The translations under genes were made by a program, and so were the position numbers. Under the pieces are notes generated by a model. The model was not told where the DNA came from and did no database searches. It saw nothing but the letters and a program-made list of their open reading frames with translations. A stretch of 6,791 nucleotides of DNA, taken from positions 1 through 6,791 of the forward strand of contig CANRAC010000055.1 of the NCBI GenBank assembly GCA_947628495.1, read 5' to 3'. Source of the DNA: an uncultured Bacilli bacterium (GTDB taxonomy: Bacteria; Bacillota_I; Bacilli_A; RF39; UBA660). Shown here piece after piece: positions 1 to 5,787 of the stretch. Each line of letters begins with the position of its first letter. Within the stretch, counting starts at the first letter, position 1.

Positions 1-18
1 TCAATTTTGAGAAACATT

Positions 19-48
19 ATGAGTTAGAAAATATCTAGCTCATTTTTT
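19..48 (+). terminator. Rho-independent terminator of an upstream gene outside the window
   Basis: A 10-bp stem is formed by 19-28 (ATGAGTTAGA) and 34-43 (TCTAGCTCAT) with one G-U pair and a 5-nt loop (AAATA). It runs straight into a six-T tract at 43-48. The T tract follows the stem on the + strand, so it most likely ends a + strand gene whose coding region lies left of position 1. The hairpin is A/T-rich, in keeping with the genome. Confidence 0.7.
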
Positions 49-123
49 ATGTTTTTGAAAAACTGTCCACGTATAAGTTGTAATAAGCGCTAATTAATTT
101 TGAAATCTTAAACAAAAGCGTTA

Positions 124-152
124 TAGACTTTACGGTGAAAATATGCTATTCT
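124..152 (+). promoter_or_regulatory. Probable extended -10 promoter for the phosphoglycerate mutase-like gene
   Basis: A -10 box TATTCT at 147-152 is preceded by TG one base upstream (144-145), which gives an extended -10 element. A partial -35 box TAGACT (124-129, 4 of 6 matches to TTGACA) stands 17 bp away. Transcription would start near 159, about 20 nt before the ATG at 180. The rest of 49-179 shows no gene and no other clear signal. The ribosome site before the ATG is weak (AGGAT at 166-170 or GTGAG at 172-176). A second candidate -10, TATAGT at 155-160, lacks a well-placed -35. Confidence 0.5.
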
Positions 153-179
153 TGTATAGTAATATAGGATAGTGAGAAT

Positions 180-1646
180 ATGAAAAAGACAGTATTATTT
201 TTAATTAATGGATTTGGCATTGAAAAAAAAGATTCATACAGTATTTATGATGCTAATGCATTACCAACCTTAGACAAAATGATGAATAATAACTTATATA
301 CTTCAATAGAATCAAGTGCTTCCGATTATACAACTGGTTATCAACTTTTTTCAACTGGAACATTAAAAACTAATAATTATGCTTATTTAAATGATTTAAT
401 TGAAAATAATAAGTTAATTGATAATGAAAGTTTTAAAAAATTTAATAATGATAATATAGGAAAAGTATCAAGAATTCATTTTTTTGTTCATTTAAATAGT
501 GAAGATGTTATTGAAACATTAAACAAATTTGTTAAATATTTAAAACTTGATATGAATAGAGTTATTGTACATTTTATTTTAAATCAAAGCAATTTAGCAG
601 AATATAAAAGTATAACAACTTTAATAAATAATTTTACCTTTAGTAGTTTTAAAGCTACAAATATTGGTTTGATTTTTGGGGAAAGTATTATAACCGATTC
701 CAATAATTTGGAAGAACAAAAAAATTTAGCTAGAATTTTGTTTAATAGTAAAAGTGGTGAAAAGTGGCCAGAATATGCTAAAAAACTAAATGGCTTAAGC
801 AATAATAATATTTTACCAATAAATATTCCGCCTTTTTGTATTAATGACGATTTTACTGTTAAAGATAATGATACTTTTATTTTCTTTAATTTTAGTAAAT
901 GCAATTATAAAAGTCTTATAGATGGTATTATGAGTCCTCCCATTGTTTATAAGACAGTTGATACAACGACTTTACAATTATATTCTTTATTTCCTATTGA
1001 TAATGAAACTAGAGTTACAAATCTTTTAAATAATATTAGAGCCAGTGAATATATGGCTGATTATTTAGATAAAACTAATGTTAATACAGCTATTTTAACT
1101 GATCAAGAAAATCTTAATATTATAAATTACATGGTTAATGGATTTGCTAATCTCTTGCCGCCTAAAATAAAATATTTGTTAAGTAATAAAGAATTGCTGG
1201 CAAATAAAGAACAAATGCAGAAATTAATTTTTGATTCAGGATATGATTTAATTATTATTAACACCCGTATTGATAATTTAAAAACTATCAATGAGATAAA
1301 AGACATGTTACATACAATTGATAGTTATGTAGCAATTTTGGAAGAGCTTTGCCAAGAAAAGGCAACATTGATTATTTCTTCTTTATTTGGCATCAATAAA
1401 GAATTACAGATTAGTTCTTTATCGCCAGAGAAGGGACTTGTTAATTTTTATGGTTCCGTTCCATGCATTGTAGTTAACAGTACATATTCTAAAGAAGAAT
1501 ATGCCTTAGGATTTGGGACTGTAATAAACATACTAGGGACAGCTTTAAAATGTTGTAATGAAAAATCTAAGTATCCTACACTCATAAAACAAAAAAATGC
1601 TTTATTCAAATCTTTAAAAGAAAAATTGGAACAATTGAAAAAGTAG
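180..1646 (+). CDS. Phosphoglycerate mutase-like (iPGM-fold) protein, probable catalytically dead paralogue
   Basis: This 488-residue protein follows the plan of cofactor-independent phosphoglycerate mutase (GpmI, about 510 residues). Seen: an N-terminal strand ending LINGFG (8-13), where the family has a metal-binding Asp in LDGxG; a segment RIHFFVHLNSEDV (98-110) matching the start of the transferase domain; IGLIFGES (162-169) for the family's GRYYAMDRD region; VKDNDTFIFFNF (227-238), very like the family's KDGDxxIFFNFRPDRAR but followed by SKCNYK; YDLIIINTRIDN (355-366) for the NxxxxDMVGHTG region; and LIISSLFGINKE (397-408) where ADHGN should be. The GNSEVGH nucleophile motif is missing near 46-61. 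Scaffold strands and helices are kept while catalytic Ser, metal Asp/His and substrate Arg are lost. The frame is open throughout, so this looks like a maintained pseudoenzyme, not a decaying gene. It is not expected to convert 3-phosphoglycerate to 2-phosphoglycerate. Its role is unknown; a regulatory or binding role is possible. The ATG at 180 is the only sensible start. Confidence 0.75.
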   Translation: MKKTVLFLINGFGIEKKDSYSIYDANALPTLDKMMNNNLYTSIESSASDYTTGYQLFSTGTLKTNNYAYLNDLIENNKLIDNESFKKFNNDNIGKVSRIHFFVHLNSEDVIETLNKFVKYLKLDMNRVIVHFILNQSNLAEYKSITTLINNFTFSSFKATNIGLIFGESIITDSNNLEEQKNLARILFNSKSGEKWPEYAKKLNGLSNNNILPINIPPFCINDDFTVKDNDTFIFFNFSKCNYKSLIDGIMSPPIVYKTVDTTTLQLYSLFPIDNETRVTNLLNNIRASEYMADYLDKTNVNTAILTDQENLNIINYMVNGFANLLPPKIKYLLSNKELLANKEQMQKLIFDSGYDLIIINTRIDNLKTINEIKDMLHTIDSYVAILEELCQEKATLIISSLFGINKELQISSLSPEKGLVNFYGSVPCIVVNSTYSKEEYALGFGTVINILGTALKCCNEKSKYPTLIKQKNALFKSLKEKLEQLKK

Positions 1647-1665
1647 ATCTTATAAAGGCTTTTTA

Positions 1666-1694
1666 TTGAATTTTTTTCTGGATAGATGTATACT
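1666..1694 (+). promoter_or_regulatory. Sigma-A-type promoter of the HA-repeat operon
   Basis: TTGAAT (1666-1671) and TATACT (1689-1694) are separated by exactly 17 bp, each one or two bases from consensus. Transcription would begin near 1701, some 18 nt before the ATG at 1719. No convincing terminator lies between the preceding stop (1646) and this promoter, so read-through from the upstream gene is possible. Confidence 0.7.
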
Positions 1695-1706
1695 ATAGGC
1701 CAATGC

Positions 1707-1713
1707 GAGGGGA
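1707..1713 (+). promoter_or_regulatory. Ribosome binding site deciding the start at 1719
   Basis: GAGGGGA is followed by five T residues and then ATG at 1719. An in-frame ATG at 1686 lies within the promoter, upstream of the predicted transcript start and without a ribosome site, so 1719 is the better start. Confidence 0.75.
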
Positions 1714-1718
1714 TTTTT

Positions 1719-2885
1719 ATGAGGGACTGGTATAATTCCTATCTAGTTGCTAAGGATTATTTTGAAACATATGGCCATTTAATTCCGGTTTGTACCTTAA
1801 GATATAAAAATAAAAATTTAGGAAGATGGGTAGTGATTCAAAGGCATGAATACAGCAAAGGAAGACTTTCTCCAGAAAGAATAGAATTGTTAAATGCTTT
1901 AAACATGGTTTGGAATTTAAAAGAATTTAAATGGTTTAAAAATTATTATAAATTAAAAGATCATTATGATAAATATCATAATTTAAACGTTCCAGAATTG
2001 TATTCATGGATAAATTTTCAAAAACAAAAATATAATCAAAATAAATTAAGTTCTAAATATCAAGATTTATTAAAAGAAATATCTGTTGATTTTCAAATGT
2101 CATCTCATTATTCTTGGGATAATTTTTATGATTTAGCTTGTCAATATTACGAAGAAAATCATCATTTAAAAATGCCAGTTAAATATACTATGGCTGGAAA
2201 AAATGTCGGGAACTGGTTAAGAAATCAAAGAAAATTTTATAAAGTGGGAAAACTTTCTTCAGAAAAAATAGAAAAACTAGAAAAAATTAAAATGGTTTGG
2301 GATGTTAACGATAATAATTTAAAAATAGGTTTAGAACATGCCCAAAAATATTATGAAAAATATGGAAATCTTGCAGTGTTAGGAGATTATTGCTGTGCTG
2401 ATGGATTTAAGTTAGGTTGCTGGATTAAAGCTCAAAGACGTAATTATACTAAAAATACTATATCAAATGACCTTAAAAGCAAATTAAATAATATGGGAAT
2501 GATCTGGGATTACCCTTCATATTATAAAGAATTACATTTTATATATGCTAAACAGTTTTATGAAGAAAATGGTCATTTACTTATTCCTCGTTATTATAGT
2601 ATTGAAGATATTAATATAGGTAAGTGGTTAAATTTAATGCGTACTAAATATCAAAAAGGTTTACTAACGCCTGAAGAAATAGAACGATTGGAGCAATTAA
2701 ATATTGTATGGGATGTACCAAAATATCGTTTTTTAAATAATAAAATCGATACACCTTTGAAACTTTTAAATCGTCAGAAAAAAATTATCGAGATGATTCA
2801 AGAAATATTAGCAGAATATCCTAATCAGACAAGTGTGTCTCATTTAAAAGAGGAAATAAATCAAAAATTACTTAAAAAATTATAG
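1719..2885 (+). CDS. Tandem helicase-associated (HA) repeat protein, five repeats, no helicase
   Basis: This 388-residue protein consists of five copies of a 55-63 residue unit at about 4-66, 72-126, 133-195, 202-264 and 270-332, followed by a helical tail (333-388). The unit reads W..Y..L...YYE..GHL..P..Y......LG.W...QR..Y..G.LS.E....L..I.MVWD, the signature of the helicase-associated domain (HA, PF03457). In known proteins that domain usually sits in several copies at the C-terminus of superfamily II helicases and is thought to bind nucleic acid. No Walker A, DEAD/DEAH or other catalytic motif is present, and no signal peptide or membrane segment, so a cytoplasmic DNA- or RNA-binding role is inferred. 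Repeat 2 is degenerate (no LGxW; it reads YSWINFQKQKY). Tryptophan is about 3% of residues. It is first in a two-gene operon; its TAG stop overlaps the next gene's ribosome site. The specific function is unknown. Confidence 0.85.
   Translation: MRDWYNSYLVAKDYFETYGHLIPVCTLRYKNKNLGRWVVIQRHEYSKGRLSPERIELLNALNMVWNLKEFKWFKNYYKLKDHYDKYHNLNVPELYSWINFQKQKYNQNKLSSKYQDLLKEISVDFQMSSHYSWDNFYDLACQYYEENHHLKMPVKYTMAGKNVGNWLRNQRKFYKVGKLSSEKIEKLEKIKMVWDVNDNNLKIGLEHAQKYYEKYGNLAVLGDYCCADGFKLGCWIKAQRRNYTKNTISNDLKSKLNNMGMIWDYPSYYKELHFIYAKQFYEENGHLLIPRYYSIEDINIGKWLNLMRTKYQKGLLTPEEIERLEQLNIVWDVPKYRFLNNKIDTPLKLLNRQKKIIEMIQEILAEYPNQTSVSHLKEEINQKLLKKL
1728..2714 (+). repeat. Protein-level tandem array: five HA repeats
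   Basis: The units lie at 1728-1916, 1932-2096, 2115-2303, 2322-2510 and 2526-2714. Each starts at or near an aromatic (W, W, W, L, Y in the five units) and ends at a hydrophobic-Trp pair (MVW, IVW and similar) except unit 2, which ends VDF. The loop before the central LGxW is short in all of them (for example KNKNLGRW, MAGKNVGNW). The Q-R pair after it is kept in units 1, 3 and 4, and altered in 2 (QK) and 5 (MR). The units are clearly diverged at the DNA level, so this is an old duplication. Confidence 0.85.
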
Positions 2886-2889
2886 GTGG
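2884..2889 (+). promoter_or_regulatory. Ribosome binding site overlapping the upstream stop codon
   Basis: AGGTGG, embedded in a run AGGTGGGGGG, overlaps the TAG stop of the first HA gene (2883-2885) and lies 8 nt before ATG at 2898. This arrangement favours translational coupling. It also means that the in-frame GTG at 2886 is part of the ribosome site, not the start. Confidence 0.75.
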
Positions 2890-2897
2890 GGGGTATT

Positions 2898-4643
2898 ATG
2901 AATAGAGAAGAAAAATGGGAGTTTATGTATGGTCTTGCCCGAGATTATTATAAAACCTATGGTAATTTAAATATTAAAGTTAATTATGCCATTACTGTAG
3001 ATGGCGTAAGTTATAAATTAGGACGTTGGGTTTATTATCAACGCAAACAGAAAAAATATGGGCTTTTAGACAAAACTAAAGAAGATAGGTTAAATTTAAT
3101 TAAAATGATTTGGACGAAAACTTCTTTTATGTATCCTTATGATTGGCAATTTTATTTTGATTTAGTTAAACAATATTATAAAGAAAATTCGGATAAGCAA
3201 ATGCCCGAAGATTATCAAGTTTTTGTAAATCAGGAAATAATTCCTTTAGGTAAATGGCTTAAAAATGAAAAAGCTCGTAGCTATGTTCATCCTCTTACTA
3301 AGTATCAATTGGAACAATTTAATAAAATAGGTTTATTTATACCAACTAAAAATATTCATAATTGGGATTTTTATTATGATCTATGTATATGGTATTATAA
3401 AAAAAATAATAACCTTTTAATTCCCCATGACTACACAGTTAAAGTAATAAATGAAAACAATGAAGAGGAAGAAATTCGTTTAGGTGCCTGGTTAGCCACT
3501 CAACGTACTCTTAAAAAGCAAGGAAAATTATTAGTAACAAGATTGGAATTATTAGAAGAACTTAATGTGGTGTGGGTTATTAAACCTTTTGTTAAGCGAA
3601 GAAGTTGGGATTTTTATTATCAACTATTAAAAAATTATTATAATGAAAATAATGATATTAATGTACCAGCTGGATATTCAGTTATATATAATGGGGAAAG
3701 AATTTATTTGAGCCGATGGTTCATAAATGTTAAAAGAAAATATCGTGAAAATAAACTTTCTTTAGAACAAAAAGAAGCCTTAGAAACCTTAGGCATTGAT
3801 AAAGTAAAATATAATCTTAAATTTGCTGATTATTATCCATTGTTACAAAAATATTATGAATTACATGGGAATTTAGCTATAACTGAAAAGGAATTTGTTT
3901 TAGATGCTAATGGTAGAAAGTTTTATTTATATGATTATGTATGCAGACTAAGAGAAAGCTATGAAAAAGGTAATTTAACTCAAAAACAAATAGATCTTTT
4001 GAATGCTATAGATATGATTTGGCACAAATATGATTATAATTGGTTTAAAATGTATGATTATGCTGTAAAATTCTATAAAGAACATGGGCATTTAAATATA
4101 CCATTTAACTATGAAATTAAAGAAAAAACTAAAACAATTAAATTGGGAGTGTGGATTAATTCTCAAAGAAAACGCCAAAAAAAGAATATTTTAAGTGAAG
4201 AAAAAATTGCGTATTTAGAAAAATTAAATATTAAATGGAATTTTAAACGAGATTGGAATTTCTATTATGAGTTATTAAAAGAAAATTTTTATAAAAGATA
4301 TAAACACATTAATATTCCTCATGATTATGTAATAATAGTTGACGGGGAAAGTATTAATTTAAGTAATTGGTTAATGAGTCAAAAACATAAATATATGTAT
4401 AATAAATTAGAACAAGAAAAAGTAGAAAAATTAAATGCTCTAAATATTGTATGGGTACAAAACAATGTTTTTAAAGAAAAAAAGATTGAAAATAAAGAAG
4501 AATTATTAAAAATCAGAGCTAAATTACAAATGATTTTAGAACAATCTTTAAAAGCTTATGCTTTAGAAACACAAGAATTTACAAATCAAGAAAATGTTAA
4601 TATTATTGAAAAAGCTTTTACTAGGCAACTTAATAAATATTAA
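2898..4643 (+). CDS. Tandem helicase-associated (HA) repeat protein, seven repeats, no helicase
   Basis: This 581-residue protein has seven HA-type units at about 7-72, 83-148, 156-226, 237-302, 309-375, 382-447 and 453-519, then a charged helical tail (520-581). Typical unit features are WDFYYDL...YY..N..L.IPHDY, a strand pair around a VDG or YNG turn, LG.W...QR, and an L..LN.VW ending. Its units are 66-71 residues, longer than those of the upstream protein because of an added beta-hairpin-like stretch before LGxW. Units 1, 3 and 6 keep Q-R; units 2 (NEK), 4 (NVK), 5 (RLR, with LYDY in place of LGxW) and 7 (QK) do not. No ATPase, nuclease, membrane or export signal is seen. By analogy with HA domains on superfamily II helicases it probably binds nucleic acid in the cytoplasm; this is inference. 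It is the last gene of the unit, and a terminator begins within its TAA stop. Composition matches its neighbours, so there is no sign of recent transfer. The start is ATG 2898, chosen from its ribosome site. Confidence 0.85.
   Translation: MNREEKWEFMYGLARDYYKTYGNLNIKVNYAITVDGVSYKLGRWVYYQRKQKKYGLLDKTKEDRLNLIKMIWTKTSFMYPYDWQFYFDLVKQYYKENSDKQMPEDYQVFVNQEIIPLGKWLKNEKARSYVHPLTKYQLEQFNKIGLFIPTKNIHNWDFYYDLCIWYYKKNNNLLIPHDYTVKVINENNEEEEIRLGAWLATQRTLKKQGKLLVTRLELLEELNVVWVIKPFVKRRSWDFYYQLLKNYYNENNDINVPAGYSVIYNGERIYLSRWFINVKRKYRENKLSLEQKEALETLGIDKVKYNLKFADYYPLLQKYYELHGNLAITEKEFVLDANGRKFYLYDYVCRLRESYEKGNLTQKQIDLLNAIDMIWHKYDYNWFKMYDYAVKFYKEHGHLNIPFNYEIKEKTKTIKLGVWINSQRKRQKKNILSEEKIAYLEKLNIKWNFKRDWNFYYELLKENFYKRYKHINIPHDYVIIVDGESINLSNWLMSQKHKYMYNKLEQEKVEKLNALNIVWVQNNVFKEKKIENKEELLKIRAKLQMILEQSLKAYALETQEFTNQENVNIIEKAFTRQLNKY
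2916..4454 (+). repeat. Protein-level tandem array: seven HA repeats
   Basis: The units lie at 2916-3113, 3144-3341, 3363-3575, 3606-3803, 3822-4022, 4041-4238 and 4254-4454. The 15-nt string TGGGATTTTTATTAT opens both unit 3 (3363) and unit 4 (3606), which may reflect their relationship or simply the shared WDFYY codons. The terminal Trp is lost in unit 2 (ends GLFI) and unit 4 (ends LGIDK). Confidence 0.83.
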
Positions 4644-4673
4644 AGATTACCTGTGCTACGTAGGTAATCTTTT
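4642..4673 (+). terminator. Rho-independent terminator of the HA-repeat operon
   Basis: A perfect 11-bp stem pairs 4642-4652 (AAAGATTACCT) with 4662-4672 (AGGTAATCTTT) around a 9-nt loop, and the run of T continues to 4673 and on into AATTTG. It begins inside the TAA stop codon (4641-4643), so it closes the HA unit and separates it from the heat-shock promoter 37 bp further on. Confidence 0.88.
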
Positions 4674-4695
4674 AATTTGTAAAAAAAATTAAAAA

Positions 4696-4723
4696 TTAGC
4701 ACTCATATATTGACAAGTGCTAA
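4696..4723 (+). promoter_or_regulatory. CIRCE operator 1 (HrcA binding site), 10-nt spacer
   Basis: The left arm TTAGCACTC (4696-4704) is a perfect match to the CIRCE consensus. The right arm AAGTGCTAA (4715-4723) differs from GAGTGCTAA at its first base only. The arms are 10 nt apart, one more than the canonical 9. The spacer and right arm contain the -35 box TTGACA (4710-4715), so HrcA binding here should block RNA polymerase. Confidence 0.9.
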
Positions 4724-4738
4724 GCATAATATTATAAT
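4710..4738 (+). promoter_or_regulatory. Consensus sigma-A promoter of the hrcA-grpE-dnaK operon
   Basis: TTGACA (4710-4715) and TATAAT (4733-4738) match consensus exactly with a 17-bp spacer. Transcription should start near 4745. Such a strong promoter suits a heat-shock operon held down by HrcA and released under protein-folding stress. Confidence 0.9.
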
Positions 4739-4742
4739 GATA

Positions 4743-4769
4743 TTAGCATTTAAGTTTCATTAGTGCTAA
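4743..4769 (+). promoter_or_regulatory. CIRCE-like operator 2, over the transcript start
   Basis: TTAGCATTT (4743-4751), a 9-nt spacer and TAGTGCTAA (4761-4769) match CIRCE at 15 of 18 arm positions with the canonical spacing. It covers the predicted start site to about +25 and ends five bases before the hrcA ribosome site. It would be a second HrcA site in DNA, and the inverted repeat could also fold in the leader RNA. Confidence 0.72.
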
Positions 4770-4773
4770 AAAT

Positions 4774-4780
4774 GAGGTGA
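4774..4780 (+). promoter_or_regulatory. Ribosome binding site for a GTG start (hrcA)
   Basis: GAGGTGA lies 4 nt before GTG at 4785. The next in-frame ATG would remove 42 residues, including most of the DNA-binding domain, so the GTG is the start. The nearby ATG at 4780 is in another frame and soon hits a stop. Confidence 0.8.
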
Positions 4781-4784
4781 TGAA

Positions 4785-5777
4785 GTGGACGACAGACAAA
4801 AGAAACTACTTAAGGAAATAGTGGAAAGTTATATTAAAAATGCCCGACCTGTAGGTTCTAAATCATTATGTGGCAAATTAAAATGTTCCTCCGCGACTAT
4901 TCGTAATGAAATGGCAACTTTAGAGCATTTAGGAATGCTCGAAAAAAATCATATATCCTCAGGAAGAATACCAAGTGAAGAAGGATATAAGTACTATGTT
5001 GAAAATTTAATGAAACCAAAAGAATTAACCGGTGAAGATGTTTTAAAATTACAAACTATTTTCCATAATAATGCTTTAGAAGTTAGTGATGCGATTAATG
5101 AGTGCGTTAAAATAATTTCTGAAATTACTAACTATACTTCTATTGTCTTAGGTAAAAGTAGTAAAGATAATGAACTAAAACAAGTTAGTATTATTCCTTT
5201 AAGTGATAATAAAATCGTGGCTTTAGTTTGTACCGATAAAGGAATAGTCGAAAATAAGCAGTTTACTTTAGCACCAAATATTTTTATTGATGAAGTTGTT
5301 AAAACAAGTGAGATAATTAATAAAATGTTAGTTGGCACGCCCATAGATGAGGTAAGTGCGCGTTTAGAGTTTGATATTAAACCAATTATTGCGAAAAAGG
5401 TGCGTGAGTATCAAGCAATTTACAATATTTTCTATGATGCTTTTAATGATTTTGCCAAAAATTCATCAAATGTTTTCTTTAGTGGAAAAGCCAATATGTT
5501 AAAACAGCCAGAATATTCTGATGCTGCTAAAATTAAAAATATCATTAATAAATTTGAAGATGAAGATTTAATTAAAAATATTGAAGAAGATGAAAATGGT
5601 ATCAATGTTTATATTGGTCAAGATAATCATTTTGATGATGATGTTACTGTTATTAAAACTAAATATAACATTAATGGAGAAGAAGGAACAATAGCAATTG
5701 TTGGACCTAAACGAATGGAATACGATCGAGTAATTGCTTTGCTAGATTACATCAATCAAAATATTGGTAATAGATAA
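4785..5777 (+). CDS. hrcA: Heat-inducible transcription repressor HrcA
   Basis: HrcA is the repressor of class I heat-shock genes; it binds CIRCE operators as a dimer and in Firmicutes needs GroEL for full activity. The 330 residues fit the family (about 340). Seen: an N-terminal winged helix with ARPVGSKSL (20-28), the recognition region SSATIRNEMATLE (35-47), and the wing HISSGRIPSEEGYKYYV (56-72); a GAF-like central part with the dimerisation insertion; and a C-terminal stretch GEEGTIAIVGPKRMEYDRVI (the family's GxIGVIGPxRMxYxxVI). It is first in the operon, directly behind two CIRCE elements, so it should repress its own synthesis together with grpE and dnaK. It uses a GTG start, and its stop overlaps the grpE ribosome site. 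No groES or groEL is in the window; whether they carry CIRCE cannot be seen. Confidence 0.97.
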   Translation: MDDRQKKLLKEIVESYIKNARPVGSKSLCGKLKCSSATIRNEMATLEHLGMLEKNHISSGRIPSEEGYKYYVENLMKPKELTGEDVLKLQTIFHNNALEVSDAINECVKIISEITNYTSIVLGKSSKDNELKQVSIIPLSDNKIVALVCTDKGIVENKQFTLAPNIFIDEVVKTSEIINKMLVGTPIDEVSARLEFDIKPIIAKKVREYQAIYNIFYDAFNDFAKNSSNVFFSGKANMLKQPEYSDAAKIKNIINKFEDEDLIKNIEEDENGINVYIGQDNHFDDDVTVIKTKYNINGEEGTIAIVGPKRMEYDRVIALLDYINQNIGNR

Positions 5778-5787
5778 AGGAGACTAT

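Noticed and set aside
83..124. Imperfect inverted repeat ATAAGCGCT / AGCGTTAT next to the first promoter
   Set aside because: The arms need a bulge, are 25 nt apart and match no known operator; it is easily due to chance in AT-rich DNA.
584..904. Antisense open frame of 106 codons inside the phosphoglycerate mutase-like gene
   Set aside because: It lies wholly within a real gene, has no ribosome site, and is a Leu/Lys/Ser-rich low-complexity translation typical of a shadow frame.
1650..1680. Possible terminator after the phosphoglycerate mutase-like gene (AAAGGCTTTTT and a later T run)
   Set aside because: The inverted part is too short to form a stem with a real loop; the T run is part of the promoter spacer.
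1686..1718. Longer start for the first HA protein (ATG at 1686)
   Set aside because: The codon lies in the promoter next to the -10 box and has no ribosome site, while ATG 1719 has a well-spaced GAGGGGA.
2886..2897. GTG start for the second HA protein
   Set aside because: The GTG is part of the AGGTGG ribosome site that serves ATG 2898.
1728..4454. Considered a CRISPR array or DNA-level satellite because of repeated short strings
   Set aside because: The repetition is at the protein level with diverged DNA and no constant repeat-spacer pattern.
1719..4643. Considered a split or frameshifted helicase gene
   Set aside because: Neither frame contains a Walker A or DEAD-type motif, each protein has its own complete tail, and the second gene has its own ribosome site.
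5132..5344. Antisense open frame of 70 codons inside hrcA
   Set aside because: It is opposite a firmly identified gene, with no ribosome site and no recognisable protein features.
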